Assembly (NCBI GenBank): GCA_025766275.1 | Contig: JAFKAC010000024.1 | Location: 434,001 to 498,000, forward strand | DNA: 64,000 bases | Source of the DNA: Lactarius indigo | Lineage: Eukaryota; Basidiomycota; Agaricomycetes; Russulales; Russulaceae | Reading direction: 5' to 3' | Shown: in pieces, positions 1 to 10,250 of the stretch | Position numbering within the stretch: the stretch's first letter is position 1 | Layout: the number at the start of each line of letters is the position of its first letter | Program-made: the position numbers and the translations under genes | The notes under the pieces: generated by a model | Told to the model about the DNA's origin: nothing | The model's input: only the letters and a program-made list of their open reading frames with translations | The model's database searches: none

Positions 1-215
1 TGAAAGGTGATCGATCTGTTTTTTCTGGAACACTATGGCGTCTAATGTTGACGTCATCACGCGATGACCCACTCTTTACTTGGTTCTCGTCTGAATAAAG
101 TCATCAGTTATACCAGGTTTGTCACGTACACCCATACGTTGTTGATCGCGAGCTGACCCTCGGCGGGCCAAAACAGATAAATATACGGCGCCCTCGACGT
201 GCTCGTTGTTCGCGT
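1..215 (+). pseudogene. Relic of HOP2 5' end (truncated duplicate)
   Basis: This stretch aligns by eye with the promoter-proximal part and first exons of the HOP2 gene at about 2305-2560. It has the same order of landmarks: the start region (ctatggcgtct against cgatggcgtcc), the block around cgatgacccactctttac, an intron-like block beginning gtttgtcacgtacaccc, the gatcgcgagctga block, and the exon 3 start around aaacagataaatatacggc followed by gccctcgacgtgctcg. Small indels break the reading frame and similarity stops near 215, before the winged-helix coding part is complete. It is a partial tandem duplicate, cut at the left by the window edge and at the right by divergence. The similarity is seen directly; the direction of the duplication is inferred. 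Confidence 0.7.
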
Positions 216-1059
216 CGTCTTAACGTGAATTTCTGAAAGCTCCATGGTTGGAACAGATGAACGAGAACGAGTGGTGGTCGTACGCAGACAGGTGTCGCAG
301 TAACTTAAGTTGCAGCAGCCGCCATTGTAATTCTCGCTGCCGTGCGGCCCGTGCCATTTGCCACCACCGCATCCATCATAGGAGGCTGCTGTAGCTAGAC
401 TTATCTCTCCTGCCATTCAAGTGCCACGGCTGGGTCTGCAGGTGTCACTACAGATCTGTCATGCACACTTATGACAAACTCGGTAGACACCCTGAGCGAA
501 ACAGCGGCACACCGCGTACTTCGTTGACAACAAGGCGTAGCAAAAAGTCAAGGCAGCGGACCGATCTCACATGACGACGCAACAACGACAGCAGAGCTCA
601 CATTCAAGTACCATCTTCTGAGAAGGGACAACCACACAAGGATCAGTGGAAAGTCAACATGCTTCACCCAACGACTGCGAGGACAGGACGACTTCATGCC
701 GGTGACTGCGAAGTAATGACAAAACACACGCTTTTGCGGCGTAAACTCAGACAGTCAGACATGGTCCTGTGACCGAAGTTAACAACTTCAAGCTGTGCAA
801 AGGAGGAGTTGTCGTGGGAGAATATAATATCGACCTCTGAGAAGACAAGAGTTAGACGTGAGGGGTAAAAGGCCAGGACGCCGAGAAAACGGCGACTCTA
901 CTTCCGTCTTATTAACGCCATTCACTCGGCAACAACGGGACCATATCACCATTTCAGGCTCGATCTCTGCACAAATGTCTCGTTCTGTCTCGTTCCGTGA
1001 ATGTATCGGTATAACGTCCCTTCCAAGATACACTTCTCCTCCTTGTAACAACGTTGCCT
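216..1059. other. Intergenic, no supported gene
   Basis: This is the interval between the HOP2 relic and the 3' end of the glutathione transferase gene. A 102-codon minus-strand frame (108-416) contains a few cysteines and glycines (CGGGKWHG), but it overlaps the relic, has no splice support and resembles nothing I know. I see no other gene here. Confidence 0.5.
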
Positions 1060-2016
1060 TCACAGTCGACCTAAAAATTTCTTTGCCATTGCCACCAAGT
1101 GCTCCTAGCCAAAACGCGTACACGGTCAGTTGTACTCCCACACACGGGACCAAATAGGAAACGTACCGGATTAAAGCTACTCTTGAAACTCTCACGGCTC
1201 GAGATGCTCGCATAGTATTTCTGAAACCGCGCGAACCGCTCACTCTGGAACAGCTCCTCATGCACACGCGGGCCAGCTCCCTCCCCAAACCTGCCGAGGC
1301 CATTGCGAAGGAGTAGATCCCAACGGCCGAGGAACGGCGCGATCGCTGCATCTGCGATCGTGAAGTGATCCCCGACGGCGAATTGGGCTGCAGGCGGGAG
1401 CAGCTCCTGGATCTCGGCGACCGCAGCGATGAAGGCGTCCGATGACTCCCCACGGAAGATGAACGCAAAGAAGGGCGGGGCGACCTTGGTCGATACGGCA
1501 TCGATGAAGAATCGGACGCGGGCGCGCTCGACGGGGTGTTTCGGGAGCAGGCCTGAGTCGGGGTACAGGTCCGCGATGAACTCGAGCAGGACGAGTGACT
1601 CGGCGATCTTGGCCGACTCGGGCGACGGATTTTCAGGGTCCGACTTTGCGCTCCCGTACACCACAGCTGGGACCTATCACGCGGTGTCAGAAGTCGGAAG
1701 TCAGACGTATCTGGGAAGAAGCGCGCAGAGATCTGACCTTGCCTGCTGGGTTGACCCGCCGGGCGTACCATTCGGGCTTGTTCGCAAGGTCGAGCTCATA
1801 TCTGGTCACGTTGGCCTTCGCCTCGTGGAACGCGATCTCTACCTGTGGCAACGCCAGTTAGCAAGCATGCCGACCTGCGGAAGAAGGTCAGCTGGGACCA
1901 ACCCGCTCAGAATATAGGGAAGCCTGCGGATAACAACGTTAACTTGGACAGGGGAGGAACAAGAAGAGTACGATGCGCACTTTGGCAGTATAAAAGATTA
2001 TATCCGTACTGGCCAT
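1060..2016 (-). CDS. Glutathione S-transferase (omega-like, cytosolic)
   Basis: This is a predicted cytosolic glutathione transferase of about 235 residues, encoded by five exons. Exon 1 encodes MASTDIIFYTAK. A 21-base exon 2 encodes ASLYSER. Exon 3 starts VEIAFHEAKA and carries the thioredoxin-fold N-terminal domain up to the NPAGK turn. Exon 4 begins VPAVVYG, the strand carrying the family's cis-proline, and contains the helical C-terminal domain, including the DHFTIADAAIAPFL helix typical of the family. The last exon encodes EHLVAMAKKFLGRL. Introns are 50-60 bases with GT/AG borders, and their phases join without stops. Related fungal enzymes have a C-P-Y/F-A-Q/H-R active-site segment where this gene has SLYSER, so the usual catalytic cysteine is absent. 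A serine at that position could change the chemistry from thiol transfer to classic conjugation. The start is the first ATG that splices in frame. The gene is divergent from HOP2, sharing about 320 bases. Substrate and role are unknown. Confidence 0.85.
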
Positions 2017-2335
2017 GATGTAGATAGTCGGCAGGGAGGAGTTATGGAGCGTTGGGTATCATATGTCCATCCTATATATACTGTAGATTACCACACGCTC
2101 CAGGGGAAAGGTTCGCTTATTCAGTCATCGCGCTGAGTGACCATACCATGCTTGATGTCATGGCCAACCGTGGCTGAGTAAGACCGACATTTTTCTTTGA
2201 ACGTGAGTGTCTGCCAGCATCATGTACGTGGCAAGAGCCTGAGCCGAATGGTATGACTCGTCAACACGGCACTTATGTAAGCTCACTTTGAAAGGCGTGG
2301 GTGTCATGTGATTGATCTGTTCAATCAGGACCACG
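2017..2335. promoter_or_regulatory. Shared divergent promoter region, GST / HOP2
   Basis: These 319 bases separate the two divergent start codons. The interval is AT-richer than the coding parts, with a tatatata-like stretch near 2074-2082 (cctatatatactg). I cannot assign individual factor sites. Confidence 0.4.
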
Positions 2336-3422
2336 ATGGCGTCCAAAGTGAACATCAAAGTATTGAAAGGTCAAGACGGTGCGTTTCTCTGTTAAACCAT
2401 CGCGATGATCCGCTATTTACTTTCTAAAGCGGAGAACAAAGTCCTCGATTATATCAAGCGGGTTCGTCACATACACACGCATACACCTTGATCGCGATTT
2501 GATGATACCCGGGCCCAAACAGATAAACCGCCCATATGGCGCCGTCGACGTCTCTGCCAACCTAAAAGGCACGGTTCCCAAGCCAGCCACGCAGAAGATC
2601 CTCCTCGCGCTCGCCGAAAAGGGCGAGGTCACGCAGAAGACGTACGGTATGCGCATACATCCCGTGATCCTCGCGCATACACATACCACCCAATCGATAA
2701 TCGCGCATGCGTCAGGCAAGGCCACGCTTTTCGTCGCGAATCAGAACACACTCGACGCGCTCCCAGAGCACACGATCAAGGCGCTCGCGGACGAAACCGA
2801 CGCGCTTGTCGAGAGCAACAAGGCCCTCGCGGTGGAGATCAAGGCCGCTTCGACAGGTAAGGGGTCGGTCCCCGCACGGACACTCCTAACGCGCTGATCC
2901 TTCCGCGACAGAGTTGGCAAAGATGCGGCTTGCACCGACGGACGCTGAGCTCGCCGCGCAGATCGCGCAGGCCGAGTCCACGGTGCGTATACATTCCTTC
3001 CTCCCTTCCTCCATCTCACCACCGTGCTCCGCGGACACCCCCCAAACAAACAGATCGCGAAGCTCCGCGCCCACATCGAGCCGCTGCGCGACGGCACGCC
3101 CCTCGTCTCTGCTGCAGAGCTAGACGCGCTCGACGCAGATTGGACACGATGGCGCGCCGAATGGGTCCGCAGACGGAAGGTATTCTACAAGTGCGCTTTC
3201 ATCCCACGGGCTGAGATGATCGACGTTTCGCGCGCTGACGGGACGCCACTATCGTCGTGAAAAAAAAAATTTAGCTTTTGGGCGCTTGTGTCGGATTCGC
3301 TTTCCCCGCCTGATGCCGAGCAGCTTGCGGAGGACCTCGGGATCGAGTACGACACGCCTGAACATGTCGAGCTGGAGCGCGGGCCATTGTGCGCACCTGC
3401 GAACGTTTCTAAAAGGCGCTGA
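2336..3422 (+). CDS. HOP2: Homologous-pairing protein 2 (Hop2/TBPIP)
   Basis: Hop2 pairs with Mnd1 in the meiotic nucleus and helps Dmc1/Rad51 carry out strand exchange between homologous chromosomes. Seven exons splice in phase (about 2336-2378, 2430-2461, 2523-2646, 2716-2856, 2912-2982, 3054-3190, 3275-3422) to give 231 residues, near the family's usual 210-230. Residues 15-80 form the N-terminal winged helix, with the hallmark NRPYGAVDVSANL followed by ATQKILLALAEKGEV and TYGKATLFVANQ. Residues 80-160 are a heptad-like coiled coil (DETDALVESNKALAVEI, ELAAQIAQAEST). The C-terminal helical part contains WTRWRAEWVRRRKVFY, and the signature EDLGIEYDTPEHVELERG lies near the end. Using the donor after CTACAA rather than the earlier gtattc keeps the last junction in frame. 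The ATG at 2336 lies directly upstream of the first donor. A broken copy of the 5' end lies at the window start. Confidence 0.93.
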
Positions 3423-3921
3423 TCCTTTCTCTCTGTTCTTTGTTTCTCTGCTCTTTGATCGTGCAGGAGGACCTCTAGATCGCTTTGCTCTCTGCTCGTA
3501 GCTCGCTGCTGATCTGACTCTTCACTTGCTATGGCCTCATCCCTCAAAGAGCGTAGTTGCAAAAAAAGCGAAGAGTATATTGTGCCCCCTTCGATTGTAA
3601 CGAAAACACGAATTAGCAAGTACGGAAATACAGCTCGTGATACAAATGCGTAATGGTACAGTGCGCGGCATAAAGAAAAGGTGAGAACAAAGAGAAACAT
3701 GGGCGAAGGGTGTTGCATGGTGGCTGCGGAGCTAGGGGGGATATGATAAGAGAATGGCCACACGTGGAGAGGGTATCGCGATTCGAAGGTCCGACGAGCA
3801 CCCGATAAGATAGAAGGTGAAGCGGGCGCTAAACCGACGGCCAGCACGGGCAAGCGCGTAGTATGTGCTTCCTCTATTCGAAATTTTTTTCAAACGAGAT
3901 CACAACAGCGTGTGCAGCCGA
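3423..3921. other. Convergent 3' region, HOP2 / MYND gene
   Basis: This interval holds the 3' ends of two convergent genes. It is rich in short poly-T and TTCTCT runs after HOP2. The open frames on either strand here are shadows without splice or domain support, and I see no other gene. Confidence 0.5.
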
Positions 3922-4942
3922 TCAGCCATAATAGACCCTGAAACCGAGCGCTGCGTGTCAGTCGGTGTGCACACGCCAGCAAGAAGAACGAATATCGACT
4001 CACCCTCGCGAAGTGGTGGAGATCGGCTTGAAGTCCGTGCGGCCGGTATCGACGAAGTGCGCGAGCACGTCCGCCCAGTCGTTCCGCTCATCCCACGAGA
4101 TTTTCGACGGCGCGTCGACCTCGACCGGCATCACCTGGCTCACGGCGCCGCACTGGATCAACACGACCGCGGTGCCGATGCCGCCTGCGCGACGGCAGCG
4201 CTCCTCGCGACGCTGGATGTCCGCCGCGACGAGCGGATCACGAGACGTGACGTATGTGCGGGGGACGATGTGGGTGCCCTTGATGGCGAATCTGGTGAAG
4301 ATGGTCAACATGTGAGGACGGGAGGGGGAGAGTGGAAAGGGAGGAAAAACGCACTGCCTATGGGCGTCGCCCGAGGGACGGGGGGTGAGTTCGACGAGAA
4401 GCGCCGACTGGCGCACGTTGGAGGGCACGCGCTTAAGTTGGAGTGCCTGGAAGCCCGCCCAGCCGAGGAGAGTGGCGTGTTGCGAGGTGAAGCGGCGCAG
4501 CAATTTTGCGATGTTCTCGTCGGGGTAATCAGCGCTGAGGGGTTGCTGCTTGGTAGCGGCCACCTGGGCTATGGTGTGCTGGCAGATCGCCTTGTGGGAT
4601 GGCCAGTGCTTTTTCTGGCATTCGGGGGACTAATAATAAAAAAGCGACGATCCGTCAGTGATCGGGCTCCTCCGCCACCACGGAGAACGAGCGACTCACG
4701 CAGTAATTTGTGGTCATCTGCATGACGTCAGAAAAAAAATGGGAAACAGCGTTAGCGGCTCGGCGATGAGAAGATCGGAATGGAAATCGACGCACGCAAC
4801 CACCACAAAGGCGGAATTGCTTGACTGACGGTTGTTCTGTGGACCCGCAGGTGTCGCAGACTCGAACGCCTCTCTGCCGGTGGCTGTGAGCCGGAGGGGA
4901 GAAGTAGTTGGCGGCGGCGGGAGTGGCGTAGTAAGTGGTCAT
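3922..4942 (-). CDS. MYND-type zinc-finger protein
   Basis: This is a predicted small protein with a MYND zinc finger, a protein-interaction module that binds Pro-rich partners in transcriptional and other regulators. The start at 4942 is followed by MTTYYATP and a Pro/Ser-rich lead of about 25 residues. The finger is spread over three exons: CDTCGSTE and FRLCGGC in exon 1, MTTNYC in a tiny exon 2, and SPECQKKHWPSHKAICQH in exon 3. Together these give the C-x2-C, C-x2-C, C-x3-C and H-x3-C metal ligands. The rest is a helical region (LLRRFTSQHATLLGWAGF) and a C-terminal domain with TYVTSRDPLVAADIQRREER, joined across an intron at about 4295-4360. The region after the finger resembles uncharacterised mushroom MYND proteins rather than SET-domain enzymes, and no SET motif is visible. 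An upstream ATG frame stops immediately before 4942, which supports the chosen start. The last junction is uncertain, so the end may shift by tens of bases. Confidence 0.85.
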
Positions 4943-6392
4943 TATAGCTCAGTTGCGCGAGATTGTGCTGAAAAGGGCAAAGTGCAAAGGAGCTGTTGGG
5001 TGGTAGTGACTCGTCGAGGAGTGTTGTCGATGGATGACTCGTTCTTGGCCATTTTGTGGAGTGTTTTATAGCTCGAGATCGTGTGTAAGGGTTGGCACCA
5101 GATTCTTCCGCTAGCCCCGCTCCAAAATAACAAAAGGAGCGAGTGAAAAGAAAAAAAAAAAAATACCACGAATCGGTGCTACGAGGCCACCTTTTTTTTT
5201 GTTTTGCCACTTTTTTTTTGTCTACGGCGGGCGCCGCCTGGGAGGTCGATATGTTTCCCATGGGTGAGAGACAATAACATAGACGAGTGAGACATCGCGC
5301 GTGAGCCGACAAAAGACAAAAGGGACGGGCTTTACAGCGGCTTCGACCCTGGAAAGGGAAGGTGATAAGCGCCAGAGCTGGTAAAAGACAATTAAGCACG
5401 GTCCCTCGCCCACCTTGGCCCTGCCGTACTCGTCGCATCGTCGCCATAGCCCTATTCTTAACGACCAACCCCACTTTTTGCTCTTCACCCTAGCCATATT
5501 AGTCACATTCGCGACTCTTTGAGACGATCTCGTCCAGACAATAGCAATCCGCAATACCGCAATGCGTGGATCATCAACCTTGATCGAGACCCAGTTTCTT
5601 TGATCGATTCCACCACATGGCCCTCTCTTCCCTGAATCCTACAGCCATGTTTCCTGGCTCAGTACAGCCCGTGGATCGCCATCGCAACTCTGGTCGTTGA
5701 TTTGCTTCCGGTAGCTGAGGATAGAGCTTCTGGGCGCTAATAAACGACTGCGGTCGACTCGTGTCGTCGATGGGCTGGATCAGACTTGATTGACTTGAGC
5801 ACTGAGGATCACAAAGCTGCAAGTTCCTTGGTCCGAAAGAGAGAGCGGCTGTGCTAAACAAGGATACGAAGTCGTCGGCGTCTCGGGCCTTTGGACGATG
5901 ATCGCAACCGTCGCATTAGGCCTCGAGAGTTTGTTCTTTTATACAAACTCCTTTAAAAAGTAGGGCTTTCTTTCTATTTAAGTACGGTCTATGCCTCTCC
6001 CACTCGGCTTCCATGCAACCCCCACCCCGTCGATTCACCTTTCTTGGACCCGGCGGTCGACGACTGCGTTTGGACAAATCCGCAAGTTGCCTAACCTGGA
6101 CGCCGTTCCCAGGCCATTGGTCGAGCGGCAATCGGTCATGAATTGGACCGAAGGACTGACCACGGTATCGCGGACCGCGCGGGCCGGGATCAGGAAAAAG
6201 GGAAATGAAAGATTTTGCCCTCAGATCGCCTTTGTTGCTTGACTGAGGCTAGTTCAAATCTCTCCTACATCACCGCCTTCGATTCCTCCGTCTTCCCATT
6301 TCTATACACGTTCATTCTCCAAAAATCTGGGCCTTTTCATCATATATAGAGTCGTTTACTGCTTGGACCCACCTACTTCCACTGTTGCTTCG
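4943..6392. other. Intergenic between divergent MYND and IDO genes
   Basis: These 1.45 kb separate two divergent starts. There are homopolymer A and T runs near 5150-5220, and a tatata-like element (catcatatataga) at about 6338-6352, roughly 45 bases upstream of the IDO start. The open frames (for example 5222-5554 and 5574-5861 on minus) have no recognisable domain or splice pattern, so I call no gene. Confidence 0.45.
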
Positions 6393-7908
6393 ATGGCTTT
6401 TCTTTCTCCTGACCACTTCCTCGCGCTACCTCGCCCCGGTGTCCTCTCAGAAGTGCCTGTGGGCGTCGTCGACACCACCACCCTCGCTGCGCATGACTTT
6501 GATGTCGACACTCGCACGGGGTTCATGCCACCCGACCCTCCGCTTGCTCGACTTCCTATACAATGGGAGCCTTGGGAACAATTGCTGGAGGAAGCGCAGG
6601 TGCATCGTCTGCAACTTGGTAGCAAGCACGACATCATAGACGAGGAAATGGTCCAGTCCGAATCGTGGCGAGCCCGCGTCCGTCTAGTACGTATTCGTCA
6701 CTGTGACCCGAGTGTAGCTTTGACAACTTACACGTATATGTCATCCTCAGTCTCCTACCCTCCCGACGGTCGAATTACGCCCATCGGAGCTGTTTTTGCG
6801 CCGTGCTCATCATGTATTGGCGTGGATCATGCACTTCTATATCCACTCTCTACCACCTGATGCTGAGATCCGGATTCCCGCGCCTATTACCGTCCCACTT
6901 CTGGAAGTATGCGCGCAGCTTCAGCTCCCCCCCGTGATCACATACTCGGATGATGTGCTCTATAATTGGGCCCTCAAAGATCCGTCGGCTAAACCGCGGC
7001 TGGCGCTAGACAACTTGCGCGCTCTCACTCTCTTCACGGGCACGCGGGACGAGGAAGAGTTCTATCTCACTAGCGCACGCATCGAGTTGTGTGGGGTTGA
7101 TGCACTTGAGATCATGCGCGTGACGATGGACGAGCTCTTCGTGGGCGACGCGCTCGCGATACGCCGTATCACGCGTTATCTCCACAGCCTCGCCCAGGTC
7201 CTGGACGACCTCACGCGGCTCCTCCTTGCCATACGTGACGGCTGCGATCCCGACATCTTCTACCACTCCATCCGGCCCTGGTTCAACGGCGCCGACTCGG
7301 GCGCGCGCAAATGGTTCTTCGAGGGCCTCGACGCGCACCCAGAGCTCGTCCAGCCCACCGAACTCTCCGGCCCAAGCGCAGCACAGAGCCCGCTCATCCA
7401 CTCGCTCGACGTGTTTTTCGGCGTCGACCACCACGCCCCCAGCCCTTCCTCGTCCCCCACACTGGAGCCCACTCACATCCCGCCGAAAGTACCGTTCCTC
7501 GTGCGCATGCGCGCCTACTACATGCCACGCCACCATCGTAACTTTTTGCGCCATCTCGCAGCCGCGCCGCGCCCTCTGCGTGTGGCCGTGGAGCGCGCAG
7601 GAAATGCGACACTCACAGATGCGTATAACGCTGCGCTCGCTGGGTTGCGCCGTCTTCGCGATGCGCATCTCCGTATCGTCACGCTGTACATCGTCGGCCC
7701 GTCGCACCGCCCGCCGCCCACTTCCCGCGCGCCTGCTCTCAAGGGAGCCACGGCGGCGGTAAAGTCTGGTGGTTTTGCAAATGGGACGTGCTCGGGCTCC
7801 GGCCCGGCTCTACTGCGCGGGACAGGAGGAACGGACTCGATTCGGTTCTTGAAGGGCGTCCGAGACCGTACTTCGGAAGCTGCACTGGAATTGGACCGCA
7901 GCGCCTGA
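6393..7908 (+). CDS. BNA2: Indoleamine 2,3-dioxygenase
   Basis: This is a cytosolic haem enzyme that opens the indole ring of L-tryptophan to N-formylkynurenine, the first step of the kynurenine route to NAD. Two exons (6393-6686 and 6751-7908) flank a 64-base intron and encode 483 residues, a usual length for a fungal IDO. The N-terminal small domain contains DFDVDTRTGFMPPDPPL. The large helical domain contains RRAHHVLAWIMHFYIHS, IPAPITVPLLEVCAQLQLPP and YSDDVLYNW. Near the C-terminus are the MPRHHRNFLRHLAA helix, LRRLRDAHLRIVTLYI with the histidine expected to be the axial haem ligand, and the RGTGGTD substrate-loop signature followed by FLKGVRDRT. All are classic IDO positions. An in-frame TTG lies 30 bases upstream, but ATG 6393 is the first ATG. 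Mushrooms often carry several IDO paralogues, and which class this is cannot be decided here. Confidence 0.95.
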
Positions 7909-10250
7909 AAATGAAAAGGACAAATATGACATTCATGGACTTCTTTTTTTTTTTTTTTTGGATTCATTTTTATCTCGGGAACATTTCCATGGACTTCGTT
8001 TATAATTTCTTGGGGTGGTTATATAGGTCGCACTTGACATATAGGTACCACGTCCACGACCCCGATGTACATACACACGTTGCTACGATATTCAACAGGT
8101 CCTCGGGTACGTTTTGCTTAAGAGTCCAGAGATTTCGCCCTTGGATGTCCTGCGAACAGGAATAGAGTATACGGTTCGATGATGGGGGTCTTGGCAAAGT
8201 TCTTGGCGCTGAGTAAAGTCCCGGGAGTTCCCCATCATCGGGACATCACAATTTATGTCGTACGATCAGATCAGATCTCAGAAACTTGTAGTCATTCACC
8301 ACTCACCCGGGTACTCAAGTTTGTTTGGCAGGCTCCAACGTCAATAGGACGGCCGTAAACCAATTTAGCTCACGAGAGGCTTCTGCTCGGATCCGTCATT
8401 CGAAAACGGAACTAATTGTGATGCTGTATGTACTGTAGGGCTGCGTCCTACAGTAACTTAGTACGGTCGTATGGTACGACAGCAAGAACGATCGATGATC
8501 GATCACTGGCAGCTGACTATCAATACAGTACATCATGATCATGATCGGGTACAAGTGATGGTATCATATCGTGGTGTTAACTTACCCGCTACCTGGTCCC
8601 AAGAGTTTTTTGAAAGTTGCCCAAGTCACAGCAGCTTCTTGCAAGGAAACGGGATACCCAAGCGCACTCAGGCCCTCCCACCTTTTTGCGTTTACTTTTT
8701 TGAGTGGGGCAAATAACAGGCCGAGTATGGTCCGTCATATATTGGACCATGGGCAGTTCTCTAACAGTACAGTCCATCGTCACTTTTATAGTAGTACTAT
8801 GACACCGTAATACTGACAAGCACTGAAGCTATCGAAGCGCTTATTGAAGAGCTGCTCGAGTCACGTTGGTTCCACTGCCAGTACCAGTGCTCGGATCACA
8901 AAGATAGCTGGCGTAAAGTAAACCAGGTGGGTGCTTAAACCCACAGTAAACGAACGGTTGGGTCTATCATTCCCTCACCAGCTGTAAGGCCACTGGCGTA
9001 GGTAGGCCTGTTGTTCGTCTCTGGTTTTTTTTTTTATCTATTTTTCTTTTTTCTTTTTGAACCATTTAGTATATCCCGGAGTGCAAGCCCGAGGCTTAGA
9101 CGGGACGTGGCCCGCTACATTTTACAAAGATTGTACCTAACAGGAGATGCCCTCATTATCAGAACTGAGCTGGGGTGGGGCCTCCTAAGCAGTTAACCCA
9201 AAGAATTCGCAATCGCACGGGAAGGTAGGGATAGGCGTCAGATGCCGAAAGTCTCGTGTATGAGTCGACTGGACTCACGTGGGTGGGGGGCGGCCTTTCC
9301 TCGACTCCTCAGTCAGGTTCCGGGGGCTCCTCTTCCCGTAAGCCGGATTCCAGACATGTGAGCGCGTGGTTCTCCTTTATAAAATTCAGTAGGCGTTCAG
9401 CGTCCTTCCTTCCCGGGCCGCTTACCCTGGGAGAAACGGGTGGGGTTGTTGGGCCGAAAGCGGTCGACGTCGTGCCCGGGAAGTTTTTTTGTCGATTTTC
9501 GAGCGCAAATGGCAGAATGTTTGCCAGTGTGTACTCAGGCTTATTACACGTAGTAGGCACAGACCTGTCAAAGCGAGAACCCACCGCAGTACACGGGTGA
9601 TATTTGATAGACTAATGATAGTTGATCGAAGGCGACCTCCATAGTGATACGTACTAATCCAAGACAAAGGCAGTAGTAGAGTGTTAAAATCTGCAACTGA
9701 TGCGGCGGTATGTAGCAGTATGTACTAGGTCGCTATCGCGCACCCACCTTAGCAATTAAGTATGTATGTGGACTTCCCTGATTCATAGCGGAGAGGCAAG
9801 CTCAGTGGACGGCGAATATTCTACGCAAGAGCAAGGAAAGAAAGAAACCAGTGGTCCGCTGGCGCACGTGATGGTGACGTGAAGGATCCAGCATGAGGTA
9901 CAGGCACCAGTAGGGGCCATGTCAAATGGACACGAACTGAGAGCGTGGGTGGGAAGGGATTTTATGAAATACGATGTGATGGCGATGGTGAGGTGGATCG
10001 CTGCCGAATCGGAGCGCTCGCATTGGCTACAGACTTTGAAAATCGCTGCTGCAATAACGCTACAATTAACGATTGCTATATGAGTTATGCTACTGATAGA
10101 TGAATACCAAAGGAGACAGGGTCGTTCACAATAAGTTACAAGGTCCGACGAAACGTTTCCCATGAACCATGCTGCTCGGTACGGGGGGTTACCTGCATAT
10201 ATACAGACGAGGACCAAAGAAAAGACGGTGAAAGTTCATTCGAGCACGCA
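7909..10250. other. Intergenic, ends with the 3' flank of membrane-protein copy A
   Basis: No gene is supported in these 2.3 kb. A poly-T tract lies at about 7944-7960. Minus-strand frames at 9309-9584 (91 codons) and 9783-10217 have no recognisable features. The last part, about 10040-10120, aligns with blocks that lie about 170 bases beyond the stop of each of the other membrane-protein copies (see the repeat entries), so it belongs to the duplicated unit. Confidence 0.5.
10060..10120. repeat. Conserved 3' block of membrane-protein unit (copy A)
   Basis: A block with tgagttatgctactgatagatgaata lies about 130-190 bases beyond the stop of copy A. Its counterparts are at about 12840-12895 (B), 17433-17490 (C), 22305-22360 (D) and 26150-26205 (E), with the core gataagttatgc followed by acaaacaaaggtgagga. 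It marks the downstream border shared by all five units and may hold 3' end signals. Confidence 0.6.

Noticed and set aside
788..1771. A 327-codon minus frame over the GST gene
   Set aside because: It is Arg/Ser-rich, in the wrong frame across the GST exons, and has the composition of a GC-rich shadow.
7006..7707. A 233-codon minus frame inside IDO
   Set aside because: It is antisense to a well-supported enzyme; a shadow of its codon bias.
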